This document shows positions 45,526 to 57,031 of a stretch of 64,000 nucleotides of DNA, piece by piece. Numbering within the stretch: position 1 is the first letter of the stretch; every line of letters starts with the position of its first letter. Position numbers and translations under genes: made by a program. This stretch comes from Buddleja alternifolia (Eukaryota > Streptophyta > Magnoliopsida > Lamiales > Scrophulariaceae). The stretch spans positions 22,391,022 through 22,455,021 of the forward strand of contig CM033399.1 of the NCBI GenBank assembly GCA_019426215.1. Direction: 5' to 3'. The notes beneath the pieces are model-generated. The model was not told where the DNA came from, searched no databases, and saw only the letters and a list, made by a program, of their open reading frames with translations.

Positions 45526-48202
45526 TTCAAAATCTGAGTCTATAAACACCATTTTCTTTATAAATAGTATAGATAAACTAAAAAAAGAAACTAAATCTCG
45601 GCCCTTTTTTTTGTTGGCAAGAGAAACGATATTTCATTAATTAGAAACAGAAATGCCAGAAAACAAATCTCGGTCATTTGTAGTTAAGAAAAAAACTAAT
45701 TTAGTACACATTTACAAAGATCAACCTACATATTAATTATCAAGAAAGACTAGCATTATTATTTATTATTAGATTAGTGGCATCATATGTTAGAATGGTA
45801 AAAATATTGATGTATCACATTATATATCAATTTTACATTGAATATAAATTTAATTATGTAAAATGATTGTGGTTATACACATGTATGTATCTATCTATGT
45901 ACGTGTGAGAAGGTATTTTAATCTTCTTGTGAACAGTGAGACTTGAAATCTCTACTAATACTGTAAAATGACAAGTTATACTTATTTGCTTGTTAAACTT
46001 TAAGCATCAAACTTTACAAAAAATATTGTAAAAAAATATTTAGACTGATAAGAAATAGAATGATGTAGCATATTAATGCTGTTACAAAATAATTGTCAAT
46101 GGTAATGACATACTCTATAAAAGTTCCCTTTTTGCCAATTTTTTTTTTAAAATTCATTGTTTAAATAAAGAATATAATACTACAATATAAATATTATCTA
46201 AAAGTTTCAAACTTAGTTAGTTAAATATGGGACGAGAAAAATTTATCATTTATTACGTACAACTATATTACGAAATTTTCTTGAAATTGACAGTATAGAA
46301 ATCGGCTAAGAATACGAGAATGAGAAATAAACGGATTGGTAGACATACGAGTATAACACGAATACAAATGAATTAATTGCGAATTAAAAATACAGCTTAT
46401 TTTCATATGTTTGAAATATTTATTGCTTGTAATTTTATTATATAAAAATAATAGTTTATGTGAGTCTTTAGTTGATAATAACTAATATTTTGATAAATTA
46501 TCAACGTTCGTAGGTTTTTAATTGTATAATACTCAATTAGTGCTTAAAAAAATTAATTATGATTTTAATTTTTATTATTAGAAAAATAGTTTTTTTGTCA
46601 AAATTAGAGTGTTATTCGCCAACTATAAAATGAGATATGCAAAGTATGGGTGCTAACTACTAAATGGTTTAACTAAAAAACATAAGTATTATTCATTACG
46701 TTTAGAATACATACGAAAGATAAAAATATCTTTTTAATTATATATATATATATATGTGTATCATACGAGTATAACACGAGTTGTAACTAACCAAAGTTTC
46801 AAACGCGTTCGTTGAGTGAACGCATCATTCAACATTTAATAGGTACTAGCGGAATTATGATTTTTGGGCCGAGCCATTTGAATGGGTAGTAAAAGGGGAT
46901 TAACTAAAGATAGTCCAGAATCTTTTTTACTCATAAGGAAAAGTATGGGTCTGGGCAGGTTATTGGGTTAGGATTTATTTGCATGATTAGAATTTAGTCT
47001 AAGCTTATTCAAAATATCTTATAAACTTATATATCTTTCAAGATATTTTAAGAGTTTGTAAGATATAACATATTATAAGATGTTTAAATAAAGATGGAGT
47101 TGGTTTTTTTTTTTTTAAAACAACTTATAAGACAAAAACATCTTATTTTTGGGCTTTATAAGCTGGTTTTTAGAAAAAGTTACCAAACAAATTTATAGAA
47201 TTTATAAGTTTAGCCAAACACCCTCTAACTACTAAACTAAAGGTCGGAAAATACCAATAAAAAAAATAAAACTATAGGCAGGGAACAACTTATATTTGTG
47301 AGGTCTTACATTGCCGGATCAGCCATATTTAATGATGATTTTTCTATATGGACTATATATGTCTTTTCTATATAATTCACAACTACTAAGAAAGTGGAAA
47401 AAAACTCGCACACTGGTGAGATTAAAACCCAAAAATCTCTAACATTTTAGAGTCTAAATTTTGTTAGTAAAATTATAGTTAGTATGGAGTCTCAGACCCA
47501 TTAATTGTTTTGACGTGTTCTAGTCAAATTAATTTATTATTTTCATAGCTTGTATTAAATATTAACTATGAGATACAAAATTATAGTTAGAATATAAAAT
47601 TAATATCAACTTTTTTAACATAAAACATTCACAAACTTGGGTGAAACGACTTATACAAATGACCGATTAAATAATTAGGTTATTTAATGAAACTTTTCAA
47701 GTGTGAAGTTTATTTCTTACGAGATATGCATGAATTAAATACTAAAAAACAAAATCCTTATTCATTTTTTTAAAAGCAACCAAACGTGCCTATGAAGTCA
47801 GATAACTGAAAATTTGATCATCAGATATCTAGTTCTCGATTTCATGAATTCCAATCTCTAACAAACAGATTGAGCCTAAATTTTTATGAAGATAGAATCG
47901 TAGTTCGCTTTCACTTTTCTTCAAGACTAAAAAATTCCATACTACCAGTTTAGTCATAATATATGTGAGAATACCATGGGTGATGGATTGTTAGGTTAAG
48001 AAGGGAATAGTCTCTACACATTAATTAGTCCCATTCTCAGCCTAACAATCCATCGTATCCATAAATATTAGGACTAAATATGTAAAGCGGAATTTTTTTA
48101 GTCAAGATTAATCTACACCGGCGTCACGTAAGAACAAATCTTGAAAATTATTTTTGTGGATATTCCAAATATATCCTTCTATAATCAATAAATATTAAAT
48201 GC

Positions 48203-49688
48203 AGACACCCACAACCTATGAGATGATGTGAACTTTGCCTCTTAACATTTTGAAAGGTGCACCCGACACCCTAACCTTTCAGGAGTGTGCACTTAACTCC
48301 CTCAGATCAAATCTGATGGAATCGAATGGGATATTTCGGCGCATGTAAGGGTAAAATCGTCACTGAGGGGGCAAAGTGCTACGAACCGCATAAGATTGAG
48401 GGTAGTCTGCTTTGATCTTAAATTTCTTGAAATTTTTAAAATTTTTGTTTTTTAAATTCAAATATTCTTTTCCAAAAAGAAGAAAAGACAAAAATAAGTA
48501 AATCTGAAATATCAAAACAAATTTGAAAAAGAAAAACAGAAAGAATGATAAAATTCAGAAAAAATTATTAAAACTTTGAAAATATCAAAATGAAGTCAAA
48601 CGAAAAAAAATAGAAAATTTAGAGAAAAAAAATCATCTAAATTTCTGGAAAAATTAAGAAAAAATAGAAAAGTAATAAAAAATTAAAATTTTGAAAATTC
48701 TAGAAAAATAAAAATATAATAGAAAAATAAAAAAGAAATTTTCAAAATTTTACTAATTTTTTTATTTTCTTAATTTTCATTTTTATAATTTGTTTCTTAT
48801 TTATTTTCCTGTTCCTCGATTTTTCATTTTTAAATTTCTTTTCTTCTAATTCTTTGTTTATTTTTCAGAAATCTATTATGATTTTTTCTAAATTTGTTTT
48901 ATTTTTTCTGGATATTCCTATTTTTACTTTTCTTGATTTTTATTTTTTCTTGATATTTTTTATTCTTTTACTGACTTTATTTTTTTCTTTTTGGAAAATT
49001 ATGAATATTTGAATTCAAAAAATAAAAATTTTTAAAATGCAAGAAATTTAAGATCAAAGCAGATAACCCCCTATCCTATGCGGTTTCTAGCACTTTGCTC
49101 CCTGAGTGACGATTTTACCCTTACATGTACGGGAATATTTCCTAAGATTTCGCTGGTTCCGATCAAAGTTGGTTAAATGCAACATTCACCAAAGGTGAGG
49201 GTGTCGGGTGCAAATGTTGTAAAGTTGGGGCACTACAAAAAAATAAAATATTTGTGACAAAATTTCAAGTGACAATATTAAAGTTGTCACTAGTTATATG
49301 TATTAAGTGACAACAAATTTTGTTTTGTCATAAAAGTTGTTTTCATATGCGTAATAGTGACAAGAATTGTATACAAGTTGTCACTTTTGATAATTGGTGA
49401 CAAGAAAATTGTTGTCACTATTGACAATTAGTGACACATGTATAGTGACAACTTAGTGATAAAAATTAAATTGTTACTCTATATATGCGTCACTAATTGC
49501 CAATAGTGACAACTTAAAAAATACTATTGTCACTAAAAATTATTATTTGTGACAAGACAAAATTATTGACTCTCATTATGTATATTTAGTGACAATTTAG
49601 ATATTATCACTTTAATTTTTATCACTAATATTATATTTTGTTGTAGTGAGGGGCAAAGTGCACAACATTCTATATGTTGGGGGTGTCT
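48203..49688. repeat. Fold-back element, complete copy with nested insertion
   Basis: Outer ends AGACACCCACAACCTATG (left) and complement of GTTGGGGGTGTCT (right) are inverted repeats. Without the CACTA-type insertion the element is about 1.07 kb. Arms are several hundred bp and AT-rich towards the centre. No transposase. Confidence 0.78.
49231..49648. mobile_element. CACTA-type non-autonomous element
   Basis: 418 bp, starts CACTACAAAAAAA and ends TTTTGTTGTAGTG, the CACTA/EnSpm-type terminal inverted repeat. The interior is filled with GTGACAA and TTGTCAC words and is strongly self-complementary. The right flank is AGG; the left flank here is GGG but is AGG in R copy 1, giving a 3-bp target duplication as expected for CACTA elements. 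Confidence 0.85.
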
Positions 49689-49730
49689 CTATTTCCCTCC
49701 AATTATTAACTACTACTTTTTCTAAGTCAA

Positions 49731-50434
49731 TGTTGGATAAAATGGTACAAATTGTGGTTGAGTACGAAATTCGAACGCCGTTAGTATCCGGGATACTTAA
49801 GATTATTGGATAATCTTAATCTACGTTCCGAGTAGATGAGTTTAGCATTTCGAATTTCTCTAATCGGAACGAATGAGAAATTAAGTGCTAAATTGAAGGG
49901 TTTGAATTGTGTATCCCATATTTTGATATAATTTTATTTAATATGTCATGCATATATTATGAATGACACAACACATTTTAATGGAAAATATGTCATGAAT
50001 ACATCATGAATGACATATGAGCACTTCAAGGTGGTGGAGCATCTTGGATGGCTAAGATTTGATCTTAGAAATGGATGGTGTGGATTGATTCTTATGAAAT
50101 GGATTTTGCCTATAAATAGCAACCATTCCAACCATTTTGAAACACACCAACTCAAAACACAACATATTTCTCTCTAAGTGTTCTTGAGTTTTATAAAACC
50201 ATCTTCATCTTTTTCTTGAGATTTCAACAGTAAATTAAGTTCGTAGTTTTCTGAAATTGAAGTGGTTTAATCTTCAGAAAAAGAATATCGTTGTATCTTG
50301 GGACACTTATTGCAAGAACTCGTACCACCAAGGCGGGGCAATTTAGTGTTAAGGATAGAGAGTTCTCTCTCGCCTCGATATAATCTTTCTTTGTTATTAT
50401 CAATTTGATACGTTTGTGAAGTTTTGAAACAATA
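49731..50434 (+). repeat. 5' LTR of the 6.25-kb copia
   Basis: TGTTGGATAAAATGG... with TATA box CTATAAATAG at about 50110; ends ...TTTTGAAACAATA. The hairpin TAAGATTATTGGATAATCTTA-like sequence lies near 49798. The end is placed by matching the 3' LTR and the GTCAA duplication. Confidence 0.85.
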
Positions 50435-50485
50435 AACTTAACACTAAATTTTCTTGTTGTTGTTCAAAAGTTATCATTTGTTCAA

Positions 50486-53400
50486 ATGGAAAATATGGGA
50501 AATGTTGATGGTGCTACTCTTGATTTCGGTCTTGGACCAGGTGCTATTCATGGTCTCGGTATTATCAATGGCTCCGGTGGAGGTTCTGGTTTTAGTTACG
50601 GTTCAGGGCTGGGTCCTGGTTCCGGTTTTGGCATTGGCTCTGGTGGGGGTGCCAGGCTAGGTTCTGGTTCAGGGTTGGGCCCTGGTTCCGGTTCAGGCTC
50701 TGCTCCGGTCCCTCCATTTGTTTCAATGGCTAATCCTGTTATACCGGTTCAGGCTGAAAAATCGGAGAAGTTCAGCGAGGCTGACTTCAAGAGGTGGCAA
50801 CAAAAGATGTTGTTTTACCTCACGACTTTGAACCAAGCAAGGTATTTAAGGGAAATGCTCCTTATGTCCCGGTTGAGTCAACTGATAGTGATCTGAGGAA
50901 GGCATATGATTCCTGGATACATGGTGATTTCCTTTGCAGAAATTACCTACTCAATGGATTGAATGATTCGCTTTACAGCGTATATTCTGAAGTAAAAACT
51001 GCCAAAGACCTCTCGGAGGCACTGGACAAGAAGTATAGAACTGAGGACGCTGGACTAAAGAAGTTCGTGGTCGCGAAGTTCTTAGACTTCAAAATGGTAG
51101 ACTCTAAGTCTGTGACAAGCCAAGTTCAAGAGTTTCAAATTATATTACATGAAATTCATGCTGAGAACATGGCTCTGAGTGAGTCCTTCCAAGTAGCTTC
51201 TATCATTGAGAAGTTACCGCCTTCTTGGAAGGATTTCAAGAATTACTTGAAGCACAAACGAAAGGGGATGAGTCTAGAAGACTTGGTTGTCCGACTCAGA
51301 ATTGAGGAAGACAATCGGGGATCAGACAAGAAGCTCCTTGTGCAAGCAATGGCAAACATTGCTGAAGTTCCGGAGAGTTCTGACAGGAAGAGAAAATTCC
51401 AAGGAAAATTCCAAGGAAATTCCCAGAAAAAGAAGGCTGCCGGGAAAGGAAAGTCAAGGGTGGGAGACCGCTGTCACAACTGTGACAAACCTGGTCATTG
51501 GGCCAGAGATTGTAGAGAGCCCAAGAAAAACAAGTTTCATGGGCAAGGTTCTGGCCATAACCAGAACAAAGGCAAGAACCGGGTGCAAAATGAAGTGCAC
51601 CTAGCTGTTGATGATGTCCAGGGTATCAACAAGATGATCGATGACCTGTCGGACAAACAGGTGCCGATCGATCTAACAGATCTTGATCTCACTGCCGTCG
51701 TGTTCGAAGCCAACTTGGTGGACAACCCGAGGGAGTGGTTTGTTGATACTGGAGCTACTCGCCATATCTGTTCAGATAGGGCTGCCTTCTCGTCCTATAC
51801 CCCAACTGAAGGACGAAGACTGTTTATGGGCAACTCAGCCACATCTCCAGTGGTTGGAATGGGGAAAGTTGTGCTGAAGATGACTTCAGGCAAAGAACTG
51901 ACATTGACTGAAGTTCTGCATGTTCCGGAGATTCGCAAGAATTTGGTATCCGGTTCAGCTTTGGTCAAGAATGGGTTCAAGATAGTCTTCGAGGCTGATA
52001 GATTTTCTTTAACAAAGAGAGGATTTTATGTTGGAAAAGGTTACCTTGAGCAGGGCCTTTTCAAGATGAATGTAATGAATGTAATCCGCTCTGTTGTAAT
52101 TGAAAATGAAAGCAATAAAAGTATTGAGAATTCTGTTTATTTGCTTGAGTATTCTAATTTGTGGCATGTCAGACTAGGACATGTAAATTATAATACTATT
52201 CGAAGATTGGTCAACTTGAACTTATTACCAACTTTTAAAGTTGAAAATGAACATAAATGTGGAATTTGTGTTGAGGCAAAACTAGTCAAACAACCGTTTC
52301 CTTCAGTGGAAAGAAACACCGCACCACTAGAACTTATTCACAGTGACATCTATGATTTGAAGTTTGTGCAAACTAGAGGTGGGAAAAAGTATTTCATTAC
52401 ATTCATAGATGATTGCACAAAGTATTGTTATGTGTATTTACTAAGAAGTAAAGATGAAGCTCTAGGAGCGTTTACACATTACAAAACGGAAGTTGAAAAT
52501 CAACTTGGAAAAGGATAAAGGCTATCCGTAGTGATAGAGGTGGCGAATACAGAGCACCGTTTGATGAATTTTGTGCAAATTCAGGCATTATACATCAAAC
52601 AACGGCCCTATATTCACCACAATCAAACGGAATAGCGGAGCGCAAGAATCGTACTCTTAAGGAAATGATGAATGTTGCTGATTAATTCAGGTTTACCTGA
52701 GAATTTGTGGGGGGAGGCGATCCTCTCCGCCAATTATATCCTTAACAAGATTCCCCACAAAAGTAGGAGTGAGACTCCGTACGAACTTTGGAAAGGTCAA
52801 AAGCCTTCTTACAAGTACCTCAAAGTGTGGGGGTGTTTGGCTAAGGTAGAAATACCCAAACCCAAACAAGTTAAGATAGGGCCTAAAACTATTGATTGCA
52901 TATTCATAGGTTATGCACTTAATAGTAGCGCCTATCGATTTTTGGTACATAAATCAGAAATATTTGAGATTCATGAAGGTACTATCATGGAATCTAGAAA
53001 TGCTTCATTTTTCGAGGATATCTTTCCAAGTAAGGAAAGAAATGAACAAGTTCCTCTCAAAAGAACATTTGATGAGTCTACGAGTAGTTCTAATCCCGGG
53101 GATGAAGAACCACGTCGTAGCAAAAGGGCAAGAGTTCCAAAATCATTTGGTCCCGATTATGTATCTTATACATTAGAAGGGGAGCCAAGGACGATTAAGG
53201 AAGCTATGTCCAGTCCAGATGCTCAACTCTGGAAAGAGGCTATCAATAGTGAAATCGAGTCTATTTTGCACAACCATACCTGGGAGTTGGTTGATCTTCC
53301 AAAGGGAAGTAAGCCTTTAGGCTGTAAATGGATTCTGAAAAGAAAGTATAAGGCTGATGGAACTATTGATAAGTATAAGGCCCGTTTGGTAGTCAAAGGA

Positions 53401-54532
53401 TACCGACAAACAGAAGGTCTTGATTTCTTCGATACTTATTCTCCAGTAACGAGAATAACATCCATAAGATTATTCATCGCTATTGCTGCGCTGCATAACC
53501 TTGAGATACATCAAATGGATGTTAAGACTGCGTTTCTGAACGAGAATTAGAAGAAGAAATATACATGGAACAACCCGAGGGGTATGTTGCTCCTGGAAAG
53601 GAGAAGAAAGTGTGTAAACTTGTAAAGTCGCTATACGGACTTTAAACAAGCGCCAAAGCAGTGGCATGAAAAATTTGATAGCACAATGTTATCAAATGGT
53701 TTCAAGATCAACGAGTGTGATAAGTGCGTGTATGTTAGACAAACACATAACGCATACGTCATAGTGTGTCTATATGTAGATGACATGTTGATAATGGGTA
53801 GTAATCATGAAATTATCATGAATACTAAAGGAATGTTAAAGAAGAACTTTGACATGAAGGATATGGGACTTGCAGACGTCATCTTAGGGATTAAAATCCT
53901 GAGGACTTCTGAAGGACTAGTCTTATCACAATCTCATTACGTTGAGACGGTTTTGGAAAAGTTCCTTCCGAGTGATAGTGCACCAGTTAAGACGCCAGTG
54001 GACTTGAGCGTTCATTTACGCAAGAACCATGGTGAACCCGTATCACAGTTAGAATATGCTAGGGTCATTGGGAGTCTGATGTATATCATGAACTGTACTC
54101 GCCCTGATCTAGCTTATTCTATGAGCAAGTTGAGTAGGTTCACAAGTAATCCAAGTGAAGAGCATTGGAATGCTTTAACTAGAGTTCTTAAGTATTTAAA
54201 GTATACTAAAGAATATGGATTACACTACTCAAGATATCCAGCTGTAATAGAGGGATACAGCGATGCTAATGGATATCAGACACGAACGACTCTAAGTCCA
54301 CAAGTGGATATGTATTTACCGTTGGTGGAGGAGCAGTGTCGTGGAAATCTTCTAAGCAAACTTGCATAGCCCGTTCCACGATGGAATCAGAATTCATAGC
54401 TTTAGATAAAGCTGGTGAAGAAGCTGAGTGGCTAAGAAATTTCTTAGAAGATGTTCCCTGTTGGGAAAAACCTGTGCCTCCGATTTTGATTCATTGCGAC
54501 TGTATGTCGGCAATTGGGAGGGCTCAGAGTAG

Positions 54533-54568
<36 letters not shown>

Positions 54569-54722
54569 GCATAATACCATTAAGCAGTTGATCTCTAACG
54601 GGATTATTTCCATTGATTATGTGAAATCAAAGGAGAATATTGCAGATCCTTTGACGAAAGGATTGCCTAGAGATCAAATATACTGCCTATCAAGAGGAAT
54701 GGGATTAAAGTCTACAATTTAA
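50486..54722 (+). pseudogene. gag-pol: Copia gag-pol polyprotein with single-base frame breaks
   Basis: Starts MENMGNVDGATLDFG at 50486. A Gly/Ser-rich stretch (residues ~12-75) precedes Gag ([15 protein letters not shown]). The frame changes near 50845 and continues with [17 protein letters not shown] and the zinc knuckle [14 protein letters not shown] (~51472). Protease [11 protein letters not shown] is near 51741. GAG-pre-integrase [10 protein letters not shown] is near 52161, followed by integrase D in IHSDIYD (~52339), D in RSDRGGEY (~52530) and E in GIAERKN (~52631). RT has MDVKTAFLNE (~53515) and YVDDML (~53776); RNase H SDAN (~54262) and IHCDCMSAI (~54490); stop 54720-54722. Shifts lie near 52510, 52680, 53540, 53642 and 54274. 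I saw no nonsense codon in the true frame, so the protein is otherwise well preserved. Confidence 0.92.
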
Positions 54723-55283
54723 GAATAGACACAGCGGAAACCCAACCATGTTGACTGGAGATCCCAAGATCATGGTTCAATGGGAAAACTAAGTTGTGAA
54801 CATTCATTAAGGCACTTAAGAGTTAATTATAAACTCTAAACCCATTGCCTAGGATAAAGAAGTGCAACCTGCAAGTTGTAGCAAAAGGTTAAGCCGGGCT
54901 TTTAATGATTCCTATACTGTCTAAATGAAGTGGAGTATGGCAGGATACTCTTAATTAGGAAGTCACCTATGTAGTGTGAGGTGTAGGCCGCCTCAACATT
55001 GAGTAAAATGTAAACACTTCTGAAACCAAGAGGGGGTGCCACGGCCAAATGGACCCAACCGTGAGAACTGAAAAACTGCTGAAAGTTATTATGTGAATAT
55101 TGTTGTCTAGATTTACACGAACGGCTGACCAATTCAAGACATCACGTTCATTGGGAGCCTAGTAAATCCGATGATATTTCACTAGAAAAGGTTCAAAGCC
55201 AAAAGCTACCTCTTTTGATATGATAAACTTTTAATCGAAATCTCAAGAGCATGCATTGCATTAATTTCATTCGTGTGGGGGAT

Positions 55284-55982
55284 TGTTGATAAAATGGTAC
55301 AAATTGTGGTTGAGTACGAAATTCGAACGCCGTTAGTATCCGGATACTTAAGATTATTGGATAATCTTAATCTACGTTCCGAGTAGATGAGTTTAGCATT
55401 TCGAATTTCTCTAATCGGAACGAATGAGAAATTAAGTGCTAAATTGAAGGGTTTGAATTGTGTATCCCATATTTTGATATAATTTTATTTAATATGTCAT
55501 GCATATATCATGAATGACACAACACATTTTAATGGAAAATATGTCATGAATACATCATGAATGACATATGAGCACTTCAAGGTGGTGGACATCTTGGATG
55601 GCTAAGATTTGATCTTAGAAATGGATGGTGTGGATTGATTCTTATGGAAATGGATTTTGCCTATAAATAGCAACCATTCCAACCATTTTGAAACACACCA
55701 ACTCAAACACAACATATTTCTCTCTAAGTGTTCTTGAGTTTTATAAACCATCTTCATCTTTTTCTTGAGATATCAACAGTAAATTAAGTTCGTAGTTTTC
55801 TAAAATTGAAGTGGTTTAATCTTCAGAAAAAGAATATCGTTATATCTTGGGACACTATTGCAAGAACTCGTACCACCAAGGCGGGGCAATTTAGTGTTAA
55901 GGATAGAGAGTTCTCTCTCGCCTCGATATAATCTTTCTTTGTTATTATCAATTTGATACGTTTGTGAAGTTTTGAAACAACA
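55284..55982 (+). repeat. 3' LTR of the 6.25-kb copia
   Basis: 699 bp, TGTTGATAAAATGG...TTGAAACAACA, TATA box at about 55661, followed by the GTCAA duplication. Confidence 0.9.
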
Positions 55983-55987
55983 GTCAA

Positions 55988-56630
55988 CTTGAAGTAAACG
56001 ACTCGGTGATAGCTCAATCCGGTTGTTTATACAGTCCAGTGAATATGACAAGAAAAGCTGGTAATTTTAATCATAGGTGAATTAGTTAATTTATTTATAG
56101 AAGTGTTTTATACATCGAGTAGTTTAATTGCGAAATATTAAGATTTGAAAGTTTTTTAGTATCAAATTATCGAAGATTTGGTATATAATTAACAATATTA
56201 GAAAAAAATTGGGTTGTGTTTGCTTTTGTTTTGGAGATTTTTTGTTGAAAAGGTTTATTGGAAGTTGTATATTTTGATAAAAATGTGTTTGATTTTGTGT
56301 TTGATTTTATTTTCAAAAAAGACAAAAGTTACTGTAACAGTTAAATCATGTAAGTTTTTGTCTAAAAAGTTGTGTTTATAATTAGTTAATGATTGAAAAA
56401 TATAATATAATAAAAGTTTTAAATGCTTATATTGTAGTTGATTTAATTAGTAGGCACCCTAAAGTAGAAATAAATAGGGAGACAATAGCTGACAATTTTT
56501 TTGACCAAAAAATTTTTTTTTAATCAAAAAAACATAAAACAAATAAGTTTTGACCAAAATTGATTTAAAAACAAAAGCAAACAGAGCCTTGAAACTTTTA
56601 ACTTTGTACTTAAAAATAATGATGCTTTTC

Positions 56631-56662
<32 letters not shown>

Positions 56663-56810
56663 TTGTTGTTTGATGGGGATGTCATATGAACAAGTCAATT
56701 TTGATAAACTATCAAGTTTTTAAGTATGTATCCAAATTGAGATCTGCAAATGTCTCTAGGCTCAATTTTATAAGAGGCTCAAATTCTTCCACATGGTCTA
56801 TATAGAGTCG
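55988..56810. other. AT-rich intergenic sequence
   Basis: No coding region. Contains a (TGA)n microsatellite at about 56631-56661; its complement gives a spurious poly-His open stretch. Confidence 0.6.
56631..56661. repeat. (TGA)n microsatellite
   Basis: About ten TGA units followed by TGTTGTTGTTT. Confidence 0.95.
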
Positions 56811-56825
56811 TAGAGTACGTTTATA

Positions 56826-56994
56826 CCTAAGGTGGTTGGGCCAAGTGATAAATAATTTGATATCCCCAAAAGCGACAAAAGTTCGAATTCTATTGGAGAC
56901 ACCACCCTGTGGAAGACTTCTTTTTACGCGACTTGAGCCAAGGGATTAGACTACCCTGTCTAACCTTTATTGTACCAAAAAAATAAATAAAAAA
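56826..56994 (+). mobile_element. tRNA-derived SINE
   Basis: Starts CCTAAGGTGGTTGGGCCAAG, with an A-box-like TGGGCCAAGTGA at about 56836 and a B-box-like AGTTCGAATTC at 56880-56890, about 35 bp apart as in RNA polymerase III promoters. It ends in an A-rich tail (ACCAAAAAAATAAATAAAAAA). Flanks TAGAGTACGTTTAT (56811-56824) and TAGAGTACCTTTAT (56995-57008) form a 14-bp target duplication with one mismatch. About 169 bp, within the plant SINE range. Confidence 0.82.
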
Positions 56995-57031
56995 TAGAGT
57001 ACCTTTATGTCTATTAATGTGGTTTAAAATT

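Larger units (their letters stand above)
45526..49688. repeat. R repeat, copy 2
   Basis: Collinear with copy 1 (14603-18590), starting TTCAAAATCTGAGTC. It lacks the MITE found at 16528-16789, keeps the older MITE (46993-47227) and the 100-bp inverted repeat (47960-48060), and includes a complete fold-back element (48203-49688) carrying an intact CACTA-type insertion. Confidence 0.88.
49731..55982 (+). mobile_element. Complete Ty1/copia retrotransposon (6252 bp)
   Basis: LTRs 49731-50434 and 55284-55982, target duplication GTCAA at 49726-49730 and 55983-55987. A G-rich purine tract (GTGTGGGGGAT) precedes the 3' LTR. Gag-pol is complete in domain content but interrupted by about six single-base frame changes. 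LTRs differ at roughly a dozen places, many single-base indels. No TGGTATCAGAGC primer site follows the 5' LTR. The lineage is copia, possibly Tork-related; not settled. Confidence 0.92.

Noticed and set aside
56459..56698. Minus-strand open stretch with poly-His
   Set aside because: Produced by the (TGA)n microsatellite and flanking AT-rich DNA.
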